Of a stretch of DNA of 14,781 nucleotides, positions 1 to 5,701 are shown in pieces (position 1 is the stretch's first letter; the number at the start of each line of letters is the position of its first letter). Location of the stretch: assembly GCA_002452615.1 (NCBI GenBank), contig DKES01000017.1, positions 19,293 through 34,073 on the forward strand, in the 5' to 3' direction. This DNA comes from Patescibacteria group bacterium UBA6816. GTDB lineage: Bacteria > Patescibacteriota > Patescibacteriia > UBA2591 > UBA6264. The position numbers and the translations under genes were made by a program. The notes beneath the pieces were generated by a model. That model was given only the letters and a program-made list of their open reading frames with translations, did no database searches and was not told the DNA's origin.

Positions 1-185
1 GGAACGCAATGATGATGATAAAAATAAACACAAGCCTGAGTACTAATAGTAAAACCAGGAGGAATAGGAAAACCTAAATTAACCATTTCTGCTAAATTAG
101 CCCCCTTCCCACCTAAAAGGTCTTTCATTTTAGCATTCCCTTCTGCTTTTTCTTTTCCAAAATAAAAAACAAATTTTTTCAGCAT
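1..185 (-). CDS. ppdK: pyruvate, phosphate dikinase, N-terminal fragment (runs off window)
   Basis: The first 61 codons of a gene that continues beyond the left edge. The reading starts MLKKFVFYFG and contains KMKDLLGGKGANLAEM followed by GFPIPPGFTIST. This is the conserved start of the nucleotide-binding (ATP-grasp) domain of pyruvate phosphate dikinase; related PEP synthases share a weaker version. The enzyme interconverts pyruvate, ATP and phosphate with phosphoenolpyruvate, AMP and pyrophosphate in the cytosol, and is common in fermentative, PPi-using reduced genomes. The start is the ATG at 185, and no Shine-Dalgarno is visible before it. A strong promoter lies at 218-246. Only the N-terminus is visible, so the catalytic histidine and PEP-binding domains cannot be checked. 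Confidence 0.88.
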   Translation of the reverse strand, partial: MLKKFVFYFGKEKAEGNAKMKDLLGGKGANLAEMVNLGFPIPPGFTISTQACVYFYHHHCV

Positions 186-217
186 TGTTTTGAAAAAAGT
201 TAAGTGATTATTAATTC

Positions 218-246
218 ATTATTTCATTTTTAAGGGAACTTGTCAA
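218..246 (-). promoter_or_regulatory. sigma70-type promoter for ppdK
   Basis: On the minus strand a perfect TTGACA (241-246) is followed by a 17-nt spacer and AATAAT (218-223), which carries a TGA extension just before it. Transcription would start near 211, giving a leader of about 26 nt before the ppdK ATG at 185. It sits directly behind the rarA stop codon at 257, so ppdK is likely transcribed on its own as well as by any read-through. Confidence 0.7.
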
Positions 247-256
247 CGAAGTGATA

Positions 257-1492
257 TTATTTTAAATATTTTCTATTTTTTAATTTTTCTGGAAAATATT
301 CTTGTTTTTCTTGGTAATTATAATCAGGACTATATTTATAATTTTTCCCATAACCTAATTTTTTCATTAATTTAGTCGGCGCATTTCTAATTGATAAAGG
401 CACTGGTAAATTACCATATTTTCTAACATCAGCGGCGGCTTTTTCATAGGCCAAGTATAAATTATTAGATTTTTTACACTTAGCCATATAAACCACGGCC
501 TGAGCTAAAACAACATTAGCTTCGGGTAAACCAATAAAATGACAAGCTTGATAACCTGCCACCGCTTGTTCTAAGGCTCGGGAATTAGCCAAACCAATAT
601 CTTCAGAGGCAAATCTAATTAAACGCCGGGCAATATACAAAGGGTCTTCTCCGGCTTCAATCATCCGAGCCAACCAATAAAGAGCGGCTTCAGCGTCAGA
701 ACCGCGCATGGACTTGTGTAAAGCCGAAATAATATTATAATGTTCTTCTCCTTTTTGGTCATAAAATAAATGTGATTTTTGAAAAGCTTGTTTAAGACTT
801 TCTAAATTAATAATTACCTCTTTATTTTTATAATTAGGAAAAGAATAAACTATATACTCTAAAGCATTTAAAGCCATTCGTGCGTCGCCATTACTCATTT
901 GAGCTAACTGTTCAATAGTTTTTTCTGACATTTTAACCTTTATTTGACCTAATCCCCTTTTCTTGTCCTTAAGGGCAGATTTAATAATTTTAATTAATTG
1001 TTCTTGATTTAATTGTTTTAAAACAAAAATTCGGCAACGAGAAAGTAAAGCTCCCACTACCTCAAAACTAGGATTTTCCGTGGTAGCCCCAATTAAAGTA
1101 ATTACTCCTTTTTCTACATAAGGCAGTAAAGCGTCTTGTTGTTTTTTATTCCAACGATGAATTTCATCAATAAAAAGAATCGTCTTTTTATTCTTTTTTT
1201 TATTCTCTTTTGCTTTAACCAAGACCTCTCTTAAATCTTTTAATCCGCTGTCAACCGCGCTAATTTGATGAAAATCTGACTTGGTTTTTTGCGCAATAAT
1301 AAAAGCCAGGGTAGTTTTTCCACTTCCTGGCGGTCCCCAAAAAATTATTGATGGAATTTGGTCTAATTCAATTGTTTTTCTTAAAATACTTGACGGACCA
1401 ATAATATCTTCGGCTCCTAAAAAATCATCCAAAGAAACCGGCCTTAACCGGTCCGCTAAAGGTTTTTTATTTTCCCGCTTAACCACCGTCAT
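257..1492 (-). CDS. rarA: replication-associated recombination protein RarA (MgsA), AAA+ ATPase
   Basis: A 411-residue AAA+ ATPase of the clamp-loader clade, normal length for RarA/MgsA. Walker A GPPGSGKT is at residues 53-60, Walker B LFIDEIH at about 106-112, sensor 1 GATTENPSF around 135-143, and the arginine finger SRCR around 151-154. The C-terminal half, with GEDPLYIARRLIRFASEDIGLA, is the RarA-specific helical/tetramerisation part. RarA acts at stalled replication forks with SSB and RecA in the cytoplasm. The usual EIHRFNK is EIHRWNK here, a mild substitution. It is the last minus-strand gene before ppdK; the 64 bp upstream of its ATG show no convincing promoter. The start chosen is the first ATG, followed by MTVVKRENKKPLADRLRP, where the family's conserved PLA-RxRP motif begins. 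Confidence 0.93.
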   Translation of the reverse strand: MTVVKRENKKPLADRLRPVSLDDFLGAEDIIGPSSILRKTIELDQIPSIIFWGPPGSGKTTLAFIIAQKTKSDFHQISAVDSGLKDLREVLVKAKENKKKNKKTILFIDEIHRWNKKQQDALLPYVEKGVITLIGATTENPSFEVVGALLSRCRIFVLKQLNQEQLIKIIKSALKDKKRGLGQIKVKMSEKTIEQLAQMSNGDARMALNALEYIVYSFPNYKNKEVIINLESLKQAFQKSHLFYDQKGEEHYNIISALHKSMRGSDAEAALYWLARMIEAGEDPLYIARRLIRFASEDIGLANSRALEQAVAGYQACHFIGLPEANVVLAQAVVYMAKCKKSNNLYLAYEKAAADVRKYGNLPVPLSIRNAPTKLMKKLGYGKNYKYSPDYNYQEKQEYFPEKLKNRKYLK

Positions 1493-1556
1493 AATTTAAA
1501 TAAAAATATCACTTAAAAATTTATTTTAAGTTGAACTTCTTAATTGTTTAGCTAAT

Positions 1557-1799
1557 TTATTTAGCTAACTTGTTATAAAGCCAGGCAAAAATTGCTCCTC
1601 CTACAAAAGCATCCACAAAACCCCAAACTAAACCAATCACAGCACCAAAAAAAGAAGCCTGATAACCAACATAAAATCTGGAAATAAACTTAACGATGTC
1701 TTCTCCCCAGCCCATCATGGCTCCTAATCCAAAGAGTAAAACTATTGCTCCCCAGATAATTCCACAAGCTAAGCCAAAGGCCTTAACGTTTAATTTCAT
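1557..1799 (-). CDS. small glycine-rich membrane protein, phage-holin-like family
   Basis: An 80-residue protein with two hydrophobic segments (about residues 8-30 and 48-75), rich in Gly, Ala and Trp. The motif VIGLVWGFVDAFVGGAIFAWLY towards the C-terminus resembles a family of short proteins annotated as bacteriophage holin, which are widespread in bacteria and archaea outside phages. No lysin or phage gene is nearby, so lysis is unlikely and the role is unknown. It starts three bases after the stop of the LiaF-like membrane gene and is probably co-transcribed and translationally coupled with it. Confidence 0.6.
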   Translation of the reverse strand: MKLNVKAFGLACGIIWGAIVLLFGLGAMMGWGEDIVKFISRFYVGYQASFFGAVIGLVWGFVDAFVGGAIFAWLYNKLAK

Positions 1800-1802
1800 A
1801 AT

Positions 1803-2168
1803 TTATTGATTAATTATTTTTTTCTTTTTAGGTTCTGATTTTTTCTTTAAGGATTCTAGTTTAAAAAAACAAAAATTATCCCGATAAAGAATATAAAAGC
1901 CAATTAAAATTAAAAACAAGGGCCAAATGCGCCAATTAGTTGAAACTGAAATTTGGAAAATAATTCCCAACCCAATGAAAAAAATGGCTGAATTCACCTT
2001 ATTTTTATTAAATTGATGAAGACCCCAACCAATAAAGATTAAAGGCCAAAAATCTCTAATAAAGTCCCCTAAACCCCAATAACCAAAAACATTATTCTGG
2101 TCTAAAACAAATAAAATTCCTAAAATAATTAAACCTAATCCTAAATTCTTTTTAGTCTTCATTTCCAT
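1803..2168 (-). CDS. LiaI/LiaF-like four-helix membrane protein (DUF5668-type)
   Basis: A 121-residue protein with four predicted membrane helices (about 8-25, 38-50, 58-72 and 79-95) and a lysine-rich cytoplasmic tail. The repeated GLGLIILGILFVLDQ and FWPLIFIGWGL patterns are typical of the LiaI-LiaF-like transmembrane region seen in envelope-stress and phage-shock modules. No LiaR/LiaS or PspC partner is in the window, so a regulatory role is not established. There are two in-frame ATGs (codons 1 and 3) and no Shine-Dalgarno distinguishes them. It lies upstream of the holin-like gene with a 3-nt gap. The 110-bp gap upstream contains the terminator of the preceding operon. Confidence 0.6.
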   Translation of the reverse strand: MEMKTKKNLGLGLIILGILFVLDQNNVFGYWGLGDFIRDFWPLIFIGWGLHQFNKNKVNSAIFFIGLGIIFQISVSTNWRIWPLFLILIGFYILYRDNFCFFKLESLKKKSEPKKKKIINQ

Positions 2169-2237
2169 ATTATTTAAGTTAATTTTTTAATTAATCTCTT
2201 GTTTATATAATAACAAAAATAAAAATTTTGGAAAGAC

Positions 2238-2269
2238 AAAAAAAGACAGGTTTTTCTCTGTCTTTTTTT
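2238..2269 (-). terminator. intrinsic terminator after the DUF5654 gene
   Basis: A perfect 12-bp stem (2238-2249 with 2258-2269) encloses an 8-nt loop. On the minus strand the second arm reads CTGTCTTTTTTT, a U-run directly after the GC part. It lies 28 bp past the stop of the DUF5654 gene and would close the operon that starts near 4344. The A/U arms are symmetrical, so it could also work on the plus strand, although no plus-strand gene precedes it. Confidence 0.85.
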
Positions 2270-2296
2270 ATTTAATTTAAACAAAAAATTACACGA

Positions 2297-2527
2297 TTAT
2301 TCTTTTCTTTTGAAAATTCTAGTTAAATAAACAGAAAGAATCACGACCACTAAAGTAATTAAAATAGCGTAAAGAAACTTGGCCCAAAGTCCATTTTTTT
2401 CCAAAGGAAATAAATATTCAATTAAAGTTTTAATCGCGTCATTCCAAGCTAAGCCAGCGACTAAACCTAATCCGGCTAAAATATAGCCTAAAATTTTATT
2501 ATTTAGTTCTTGTTTTATTTGTTCCAT
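2297..2527 (-). CDS. DUF5654 family membrane protein
   Basis: A 76-residue protein with a short N-terminal amphipathic stretch, a first membrane segment around 14-30 containing GLVAGLAWNDAI, a loop with YLFPLEKNGLWAKF, and a second membrane segment around 51-68. This arrangement (GLxAGLAWNDAIK, then an FP loop and an AxLxT helix) matches DUF5654, a family of unknown function common in archaea and CPR bacteria. The gap to the flavodoxin gene upstream is 12 bp, so the two are probably co-transcribed; a terminator follows at 2238-2269. Confidence 0.75.
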   Translation of the reverse strand: MEQIKQELNNKILGYILAGLGLVAGLAWNDAIKTLIEYLFPLEKNGLWAKFLYAILITLVVVILSVYLTRIFKRKE

Positions 2528-2539
2528 AATATTTTAAAA

Positions 2540-3007
2540 TTATTCTTTTATTTTTTTATTCAAAGACCGGGCAAAATCTTTTGCTTGAGCTAAATCTTGT
2601 TGGTGGGGACGATTTTTGTTTATCCCACCAATAATTCTTAAGAGTCCAAAATTATCAAAACCCAAACAATTAAATTCATCAATTATTTCCCAGCCCCTCG
2701 CTTTTAAAATCTTTTTAAAATGATTGTGGGAATAATTAACAATAAAATTTTTCTTCATTCCACTAGTGGAGAATAAAAATGCTTTTTTCTTTGTTAAGGG
2801 AAGACTTTGGGCTAATTTAATTAACCCTTGGTGAAATTTTCCAAAATAAACTCCTGAACCAAAACCAATTAAATCAGCTTCTTTAATTTCTTTTGGTTTA
2901 ACTTGAAAAAAATTAAGTACTGAAGCATTAAGAACTAATCCCATGGCCCGGGCAATTTTCTCTGTATTCTGGTGATGAACAGAAGCATAAATAATCAGAG
3001 TTTTCAT
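2540..3007 (-). CDS. flavodoxin-like FMN protein
   Basis: A 155-residue flavodoxin-fold protein. The N-terminal beta strand LIIYAS is followed by the FMN phosphate-binding loop SVHHQNTEKIA (about residues 9-19), in which the usual SxTGNTxxxA is changed but Asn-Thr is kept. ADLIGFGSGVYFGKFH (about 44-59) and KKAFLFSTSGM (about 73-83) are the second and third flavin-contact regions. Such small flavodoxins carry one or two electrons for a redox partner that is not visible here. It is probably co-transcribed with the DUF5654 gene 12 bp downstream and the tiny ORF upstream. Confidence 0.82.
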   Translation of the reverse strand: MKTLIIYASVHHQNTEKIARAMGLVLNASVLNFFQVKPKEIKEADLIGFGSGVYFGKFHQGLIKLAQSLPLTKKKAFLFSTSGMKKNFIVNYSHNHFKKILKARGWEIIDEFNCLGFDNFGLLRIIGGINKNRPHQQDLAQAKDFARSLNKKIKE

Positions 3008-3020
3008 TTTTAAATATTTT

Positions 3021-3125
3021 TTATTTAATAAGGTTTAGCGATTGTCTCCGCTTCCTTGTAATTTTTCTCTTTGTTGCCGGGATTTTAATTTTCCTAACTT
3101 TTTTTTGATATTCTTTAAAATTCAT
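3021..3125 (-). CDS. tiny basic ORF, possibly frameshifted
   Basis: A 34-codon ORF starting at the ATG at 3125, in the 127-bp gap between the DUF2238 stop and the flavodoxin start. As read, the product begins MNFKEYQKK and is extremely Lys/Arg-rich. After codon 7 lies a run of eight A. Reading the +1 frame from there gives KKLGKLKSRQQREKLQGSGDNR and stops at 3035, which looks more protein-like. So this may be a 29-residue protein with an indel or slippage at the A run, or a degraded gene. No family is recognised. Spacing and orientation fit the surrounding operon. Confidence 0.35.
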   Translation of the reverse strand: MNFKEYQKKVRKIKIPATKRKITRKRRQSLNLIK

Positions 3126-3134
3126 ATTTTTATC

Positions 3135-3893
3135 TTAAGATAAATTTGGGTTAGCTTGGTCAAACTTTTTCATTAATTTATCAAAAATAAAGATTTTACC
3201 CTTTTTTAAAAAAACATACCCACTAAAAGAAGCAATTAAAGCTCCAATGGTGTTAAGAATTAAATCTCGCATCGTATCATAAATTGCTAAACGAGGGTGT
3301 CCATAAGCGATTACTTCTTCCATGGTTTTAGTCCGTTGCATGTCTGCTTGGCTAAAAATTATATCCACACTAAATTCAAAGATTTCCCAAAGCGTTCCCA
3401 TGGTCACGGCAAAACAAAAAGAAAACAAAACAATTAAAAAAGAGCTGGTTTGCATTTTTCCGCTTTTGTATAAAACATAAAGAATTAAAAATCCGGAAAA
3501 CCCCAAAGCTAGTCCAGAAAAAGCATGCATTAATGAATCCCACCACCAAATCCGATGATACCACTCTCTGGCTAAACCAAGAAAAAGACTGCCATAAATA
3601 AATAAAATAATAATAATTTGTATTTCTGCCGGCAATTTTATACGATAAGTTTGTTGAATAAAAGAAGGCAAAAAGGTTAAAACCAGGGTTAAAAGACTAA
3701 CAAATAAAGCTATCCAGGTTCTTTCCCAAATTGTCCCTAATAAGGCAAGAACTAAAGAAAAACGAATAATAAATAAAAAAATAGAATAAGATTTTTTTTC
3801 TTTCCTGCCTGCCGGCAGGCAGGCCTGCCGACCGGTAGGCAGATCTGCCTGCTGATAGGTAGGTTTTCCCACAGCTTTGTTTCTTTTCGCCAT
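3135..3893 (-). CDS. DUF2238 (YjdF-like) membrane protein with in-frame palindromic insertion
   Basis: A 252-residue polytopic membrane protein with about six hydrophobic segments. WWWDSLMHAFSGLALGFSGF (about residues 117-136) and MGTLWEIFEFSVD (about 164-176), together with DTMRDLILNTIGALIA near 205-220, are the hallmarks of DUF2238/YjdF proteins; the acidic and His residues lie at the ends of helices. Function is unknown. The N-terminus is unusual: MAKRNKAVGK is shared with the 41-residue protein at 7242. Residues 11-30 are then encoded by a GC-rich palindromic element, and the resemblance to the small protein resumes at KEKKSYS. The membrane part starts around residue 35. The gap to the zinc-ribbon gene upstream is 11 bp, which implies co-transcription. 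Translation of the insertion is an inference from the open frame. Confidence 0.75.
   Translation of the reverse strand: MAKRNKAVGKPTYQQADLPTGRQACLPAGRKEKKSYSIFLFIIRFSLVLALLGTIWERTWIALFVSLLTLVLTFLPSFIQQTYRIKLPAEIQIIIILFIYGSLFLGLAREWYHRIWWWDSLMHAFSGLALGFSGFLILYVLYKSGKMQTSSFLIVLFSFCFAVTMGTLWEIFEFSVDIIFSQADMQRTKTMEEVIAYGHPRLAIYDTMRDLILNTIGALIASFSGYVFLKKGKIFIFDKLMKKFDQANPNLS
3804..3863. repeat. 60-bp GC-rich palindromic element inside the DUF2238 gene
   Basis: A block far richer in G+C than its surroundings, made of nested palindromes. A perfect 20-nt palindrome lies at 3804-3823, a near-perfect one around CCGACCGGTAGG follows, and a perfect AGGCAGATCTGCCT lies at 3837-3850. On the minus strand it adds 20 codons (PTYQQADLPTGRQACLPAGR) without breaking the frame. 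Peptides of the LPTGRQA-LPAGR type occur in many predicted CPR proteins from such elements (recalled knowledge). It is comparable in behaviour to the in-gene palindromic elements of Rickettsia. Confidence 0.85.
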
Positions 3894-3904
3894 AGATTCT
3901 TTAA

Positions 3905-4321
3905 TTATTTTTTCGAGATTTTTTTTACTAACTTTTTAACTTTGACTCCCGGGGTTTTCTTGTCTTTCTTTGTTTCTTTTTTCTCCTTTGGCTTGACTTG
4001 ACTATCAGTTAAAATAGTCACCTTTTTGATAAGTTCTTCCATCTTTGTATTCAAACTGCCTAATATTTTTTTTAATTCAGAATTATCCTCTGATTTAAAA
4101 GAATCTCTTTGGCGGTTGAAATTTTTTTGAGGAAATCTTCCTCCTGACCCTTGTTTTTCTCTTCTTTTTCTAAAACAATCATCACAATACACTGGTTTCC
4201 CTTGCGTCGGGCGAAAAGGCACTTCACAGGGCTTTCCACACTCACTACAAACTGTTTGATGTTTAATAGAGGATTGGTTCTTATTAAAATTTTTTTCTCT
4301 TTTTGGTCCGAATCTTCCCAT
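3905..4321 (-). CDS. CxxC-x17-CxxC zinc-ribbon protein with coiled, lysine-rich tail
   Basis: With the start at 4321 this is 138 residues beginning MGRFGPKREKNF. The zinc ribbon is CSECGKPCEVPFRPTQGKPV followed by YCDDCFRKRRE, giving four ligand cysteines in two CxxC pairs; the extra Cys in GKPCEVPF is also typical of the family. After an Arg/Gly/Asn-rich linker there is a predicted coiled helix (NSELKKILGSLNTKMEELIK), then a Lys-rich tail. It is probably a nucleic-acid-associated small protein; the function is unproven. An upstream ATG at 4348 would add nine residues, but it lies at or before the predicted transcription start (about 4344), so 4321 is preferred. It leads the operon continuing into the DUF2238 gene. 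Confidence 0.8.
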   Translation of the reverse strand: MGRFGPKREKNFNKNQSSIKHQTVCSECGKPCEVPFRPTQGKPVYCDDCFRKRREKQGSGGRFPQKNFNRQRDSFKSEDNSELKKILGSLNTKMEELIKKVTILTDSQVKPKEKKETKKDKKTPGVKVKKLVKKISKK

Positions 4322-4350
4322 ATGTTTATAAATTAACCACTTATACATAA

Positions 4351-4379
4351 AGTATGCCTTATTTTAAAATAAAAAGCAA
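4351..4379 (-). promoter_or_regulatory. probable promoter of the zinc-ribbon operon
   Basis: On the minus strand TTGCTT (4374-4379), a 17-nt spacer and CATACT (4351-4356) form a weak but well-spaced promoter. Transcription would begin near 4344, about 23 nt before the ATG at 4321. It is divergent from the promoter of the HI0933-type gene, and the two share a 75-bp control region. Confidence 0.45.
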
Positions 4380-4383
4380 ATAA

Positions 4384-4401
4384 AATAATTTTAAAATTAT
4401 T
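4384..4401. promoter_or_regulatory. 18-nt perfect palindrome between divergent promoters
   Basis: AATAATTTTAAAATTATT is a perfect inverted repeat located between the two divergent promoters, overlapping the expected -35 position of the rightward gene. It could be an operator for a dimeric repressor, but all-A/T palindromes arise easily at this base composition. Confidence 0.25.
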
Positions 4402-4408
4402 AATTATC

Positions 4409-4417
4409 TGATATAAT
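4409..4417 (+). promoter_or_regulatory. extended -10 promoter giving a leaderless mRNA
   Basis: TGATATAAT contains a consensus -10 (TATAAT, 4412-4417) with a TG extension. The next ATG is at 4424, only six bases after the hexamer, which places the transcription start on or next to the A of the start codon. The -35 position has no consensus, as expected for an extended -10 promoter. Confidence 0.7.
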
Positions 4418-4423
4418 ACAATT

Positions 4424-5662
4424 ATGAAAAAATATAAAGTGATTGTTGTTGGTGGTGGCCCCGCCGGAATGATGGCCGCTGGTCGAGCCGGAGAATTAGG
4501 CGCCTCCACCCTACTTTTAGAAAAGAATAAAATTTTAGGAAAAAAACTTTTAATCACTGGTCAAGGCCGGTGTAATTTAACAAATGCGCAAAGCGATTTA
4601 AAATCTTTTATTAATCAATTTGGCCCTCAGGGTAAATTTCTTTACCACGCTCTTTTTTATTTTGGCCCTAAAGAAATAATTAATTTTTTTGAAAAATTAG
4701 GAGTAAAAATAAAAATTGAAAGAGGGCAACGAGTTTTTCCCTTTAATGACCGCGCCGAAGAAATTCTTAAAGCCTTAATTAAATATTTAAAAAAATCTTC
4801 CGTAGAAATTAATTTAAACAAAAAAGTTGTTAAAGTTGTTAAAAACAAAGATTATCTAGAAAAAATAATCTTATCAAATAAACAAGTTTTAGAAGCGGAT
4901 AATTTTATTTTTTGTCCCGGTGGAAAATCATATCCCTCCACTGGTTCTACTGGAGAGGCTTATCAATGGCTAACTAAATTAGGGCATCAAATAAGTCCCC
5001 TCTTCCCTAGTTTAACTCCTTTATTAGTTAAAGAAAAAATAGTAAAAGAATTAGAAGGTTTAAGTTTAAAAAATGTCAGCTTTCATCTTTTTCAAAATAA
5101 TAAAAAAATAAATTCTAGATTTGGCGAAGCTATTTTTACAGCCCAAGGATTAAGTGGTCCGATTGTTTTAGACCTTAGTCGAGACTGGCCCTTAAACACT
5201 GATAATTTAATGATTAAAATAGATTTTAAACCAGCCTTGGATTATCATCAATTAGACCAAAGAATACAAAAAGATTTTCAGCAAGCGGCTAATAAACTTT
5301 TTAAAAATAGTCTAAACAAACTGCTTCCCCAAAAGCTTATTCCGGTAATTATTAAACTTTCCCAAATAAATCCGGAAAAAAGAGTTAATCTTATTACCCG
5401 GGAACAAAGAAAGAAAATTGTTCATCTTTTAAAAGAATTTCCCTTAAAAATAAAAGGATTAGGGGGCTATGACCAAGCCATTATTACTCGCGGAGGAGTG
5501 AATTTAAAAGAGATTGACCCCAATACTATGAAATCAAAAATAATAAAAAACCTTTATTTGGCCGGTGAGATTCTTGATTTAGACGGCCCTACTGGTGGTT
5601 ATAATCTCCAAGTTTGTTGGAGTACTGGTTATTTAGCCGGAGAAAACGCGGCTAAAAAATAA
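4424..5662 (+). CDS. HI0933/YhiN-type NAD(P)/FAD-dependent oxidoreductase
   Basis: A 412-residue flavoprotein. The Rossmann FAD-binding start is VIVVGGGPAGMMAAGRAGELG (about residues 6-26) with LLLEK at 31-35. It is followed by the family signature GKKLLITGQGRCNLTN (39-54). The middle holds the inserted substrate-side domain, and the C-terminal LAGEILDLDGPTGGYNLQ then VCWSTGYLAG (about 379-407) is the conserved FAD-contacting end of HI0933-like proteins. The length is normal. The physiological substrate of this family is not settled; some members are annotated as aminoacetone oxidases. It has its own extended -10 promoter and apparently no leader. The gene 39 bp downstream, cysS, has a separate promoter. 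Confidence 0.88.
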   Translation: MKKYKVIVVGGGPAGMMAAGRAGELGASTLLLEKNKILGKKLLITGQGRCNLTNAQSDLKSFINQFGPQGKFLYHALFYFGPKEIINFFEKLGVKIKIERGQRVFPFNDRAEEILKALIKYLKKSSVEINLNKKVVKVVKNKDYLEKIILSNKQVLEADNFIFCPGGKSYPSTGSTGEAYQWLTKLGHQISPLFPSLTPLLVKEKIVKELEGLSLKNVSFHLFQNNKKINSRFGEAIFTAQGLSGPIVLDLSRDWPLNTDNLMIKIDFKPALDYHQLDQRIQKDFQQAANKLFKNSLNKLLPQKLIPVIIKLSQINPEKRVNLITREQRKKIVHLLKEFPLKIKGLGGYDQAIITRGGVNLKEIDPNTMKSKIIKNLYLAGEILDLDGPTGGYNLQVCWSTGYLAGENAAKK

Positions 5663-5663
5663 C

Positions 5664-5692
5664 TTGTAAATAAAGAATAATTATTCTATAAT
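5664..5692 (+). promoter_or_regulatory. consensus promoter of cysS that fixes its start codon
   Basis: TTGTAA (5664-5669), a 17-nt spacer and TATAAT (5687-5692). The -10 hexamer touches the first in-frame ATG at 5693, so transcription (about 5699) begins after that codon. The ATG at 5702 is therefore the likely start, with a leader of only a few bases. Confidence 0.75.
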
Positions 5693-5701
5693 ATGTTTCA
5701 T

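Noticed and set aside
1557..1799. Prophage remnant, based on the holin-like protein
   Set aside because: No lysin, capsid, integrase or other phage gene is nearby, and this family is common on ordinary chromosomes.
4322..4348. Nine-residue upstream extension of the zinc-ribbon gene (ATG 4348)
   Set aside because: It overlaps the predicted transcription start, and MYKWLIYKH is unlike the Gly/Arg/Lys-rich start of the family.
4333..4557. Minus-strand 74-codon ORF over the start of the HI0933-type gene
   Set aside because: It is an antisense shadow of a well-supported flavoprotein, with low-complexity content and no family resemblance.
5693..5701. ATG at 5693 as the cysS start
   Set aside because: It directly follows the TATAAT of the cysS promoter, so it lies upstream of the expected transcript; the ATG at 5702 fits the family.
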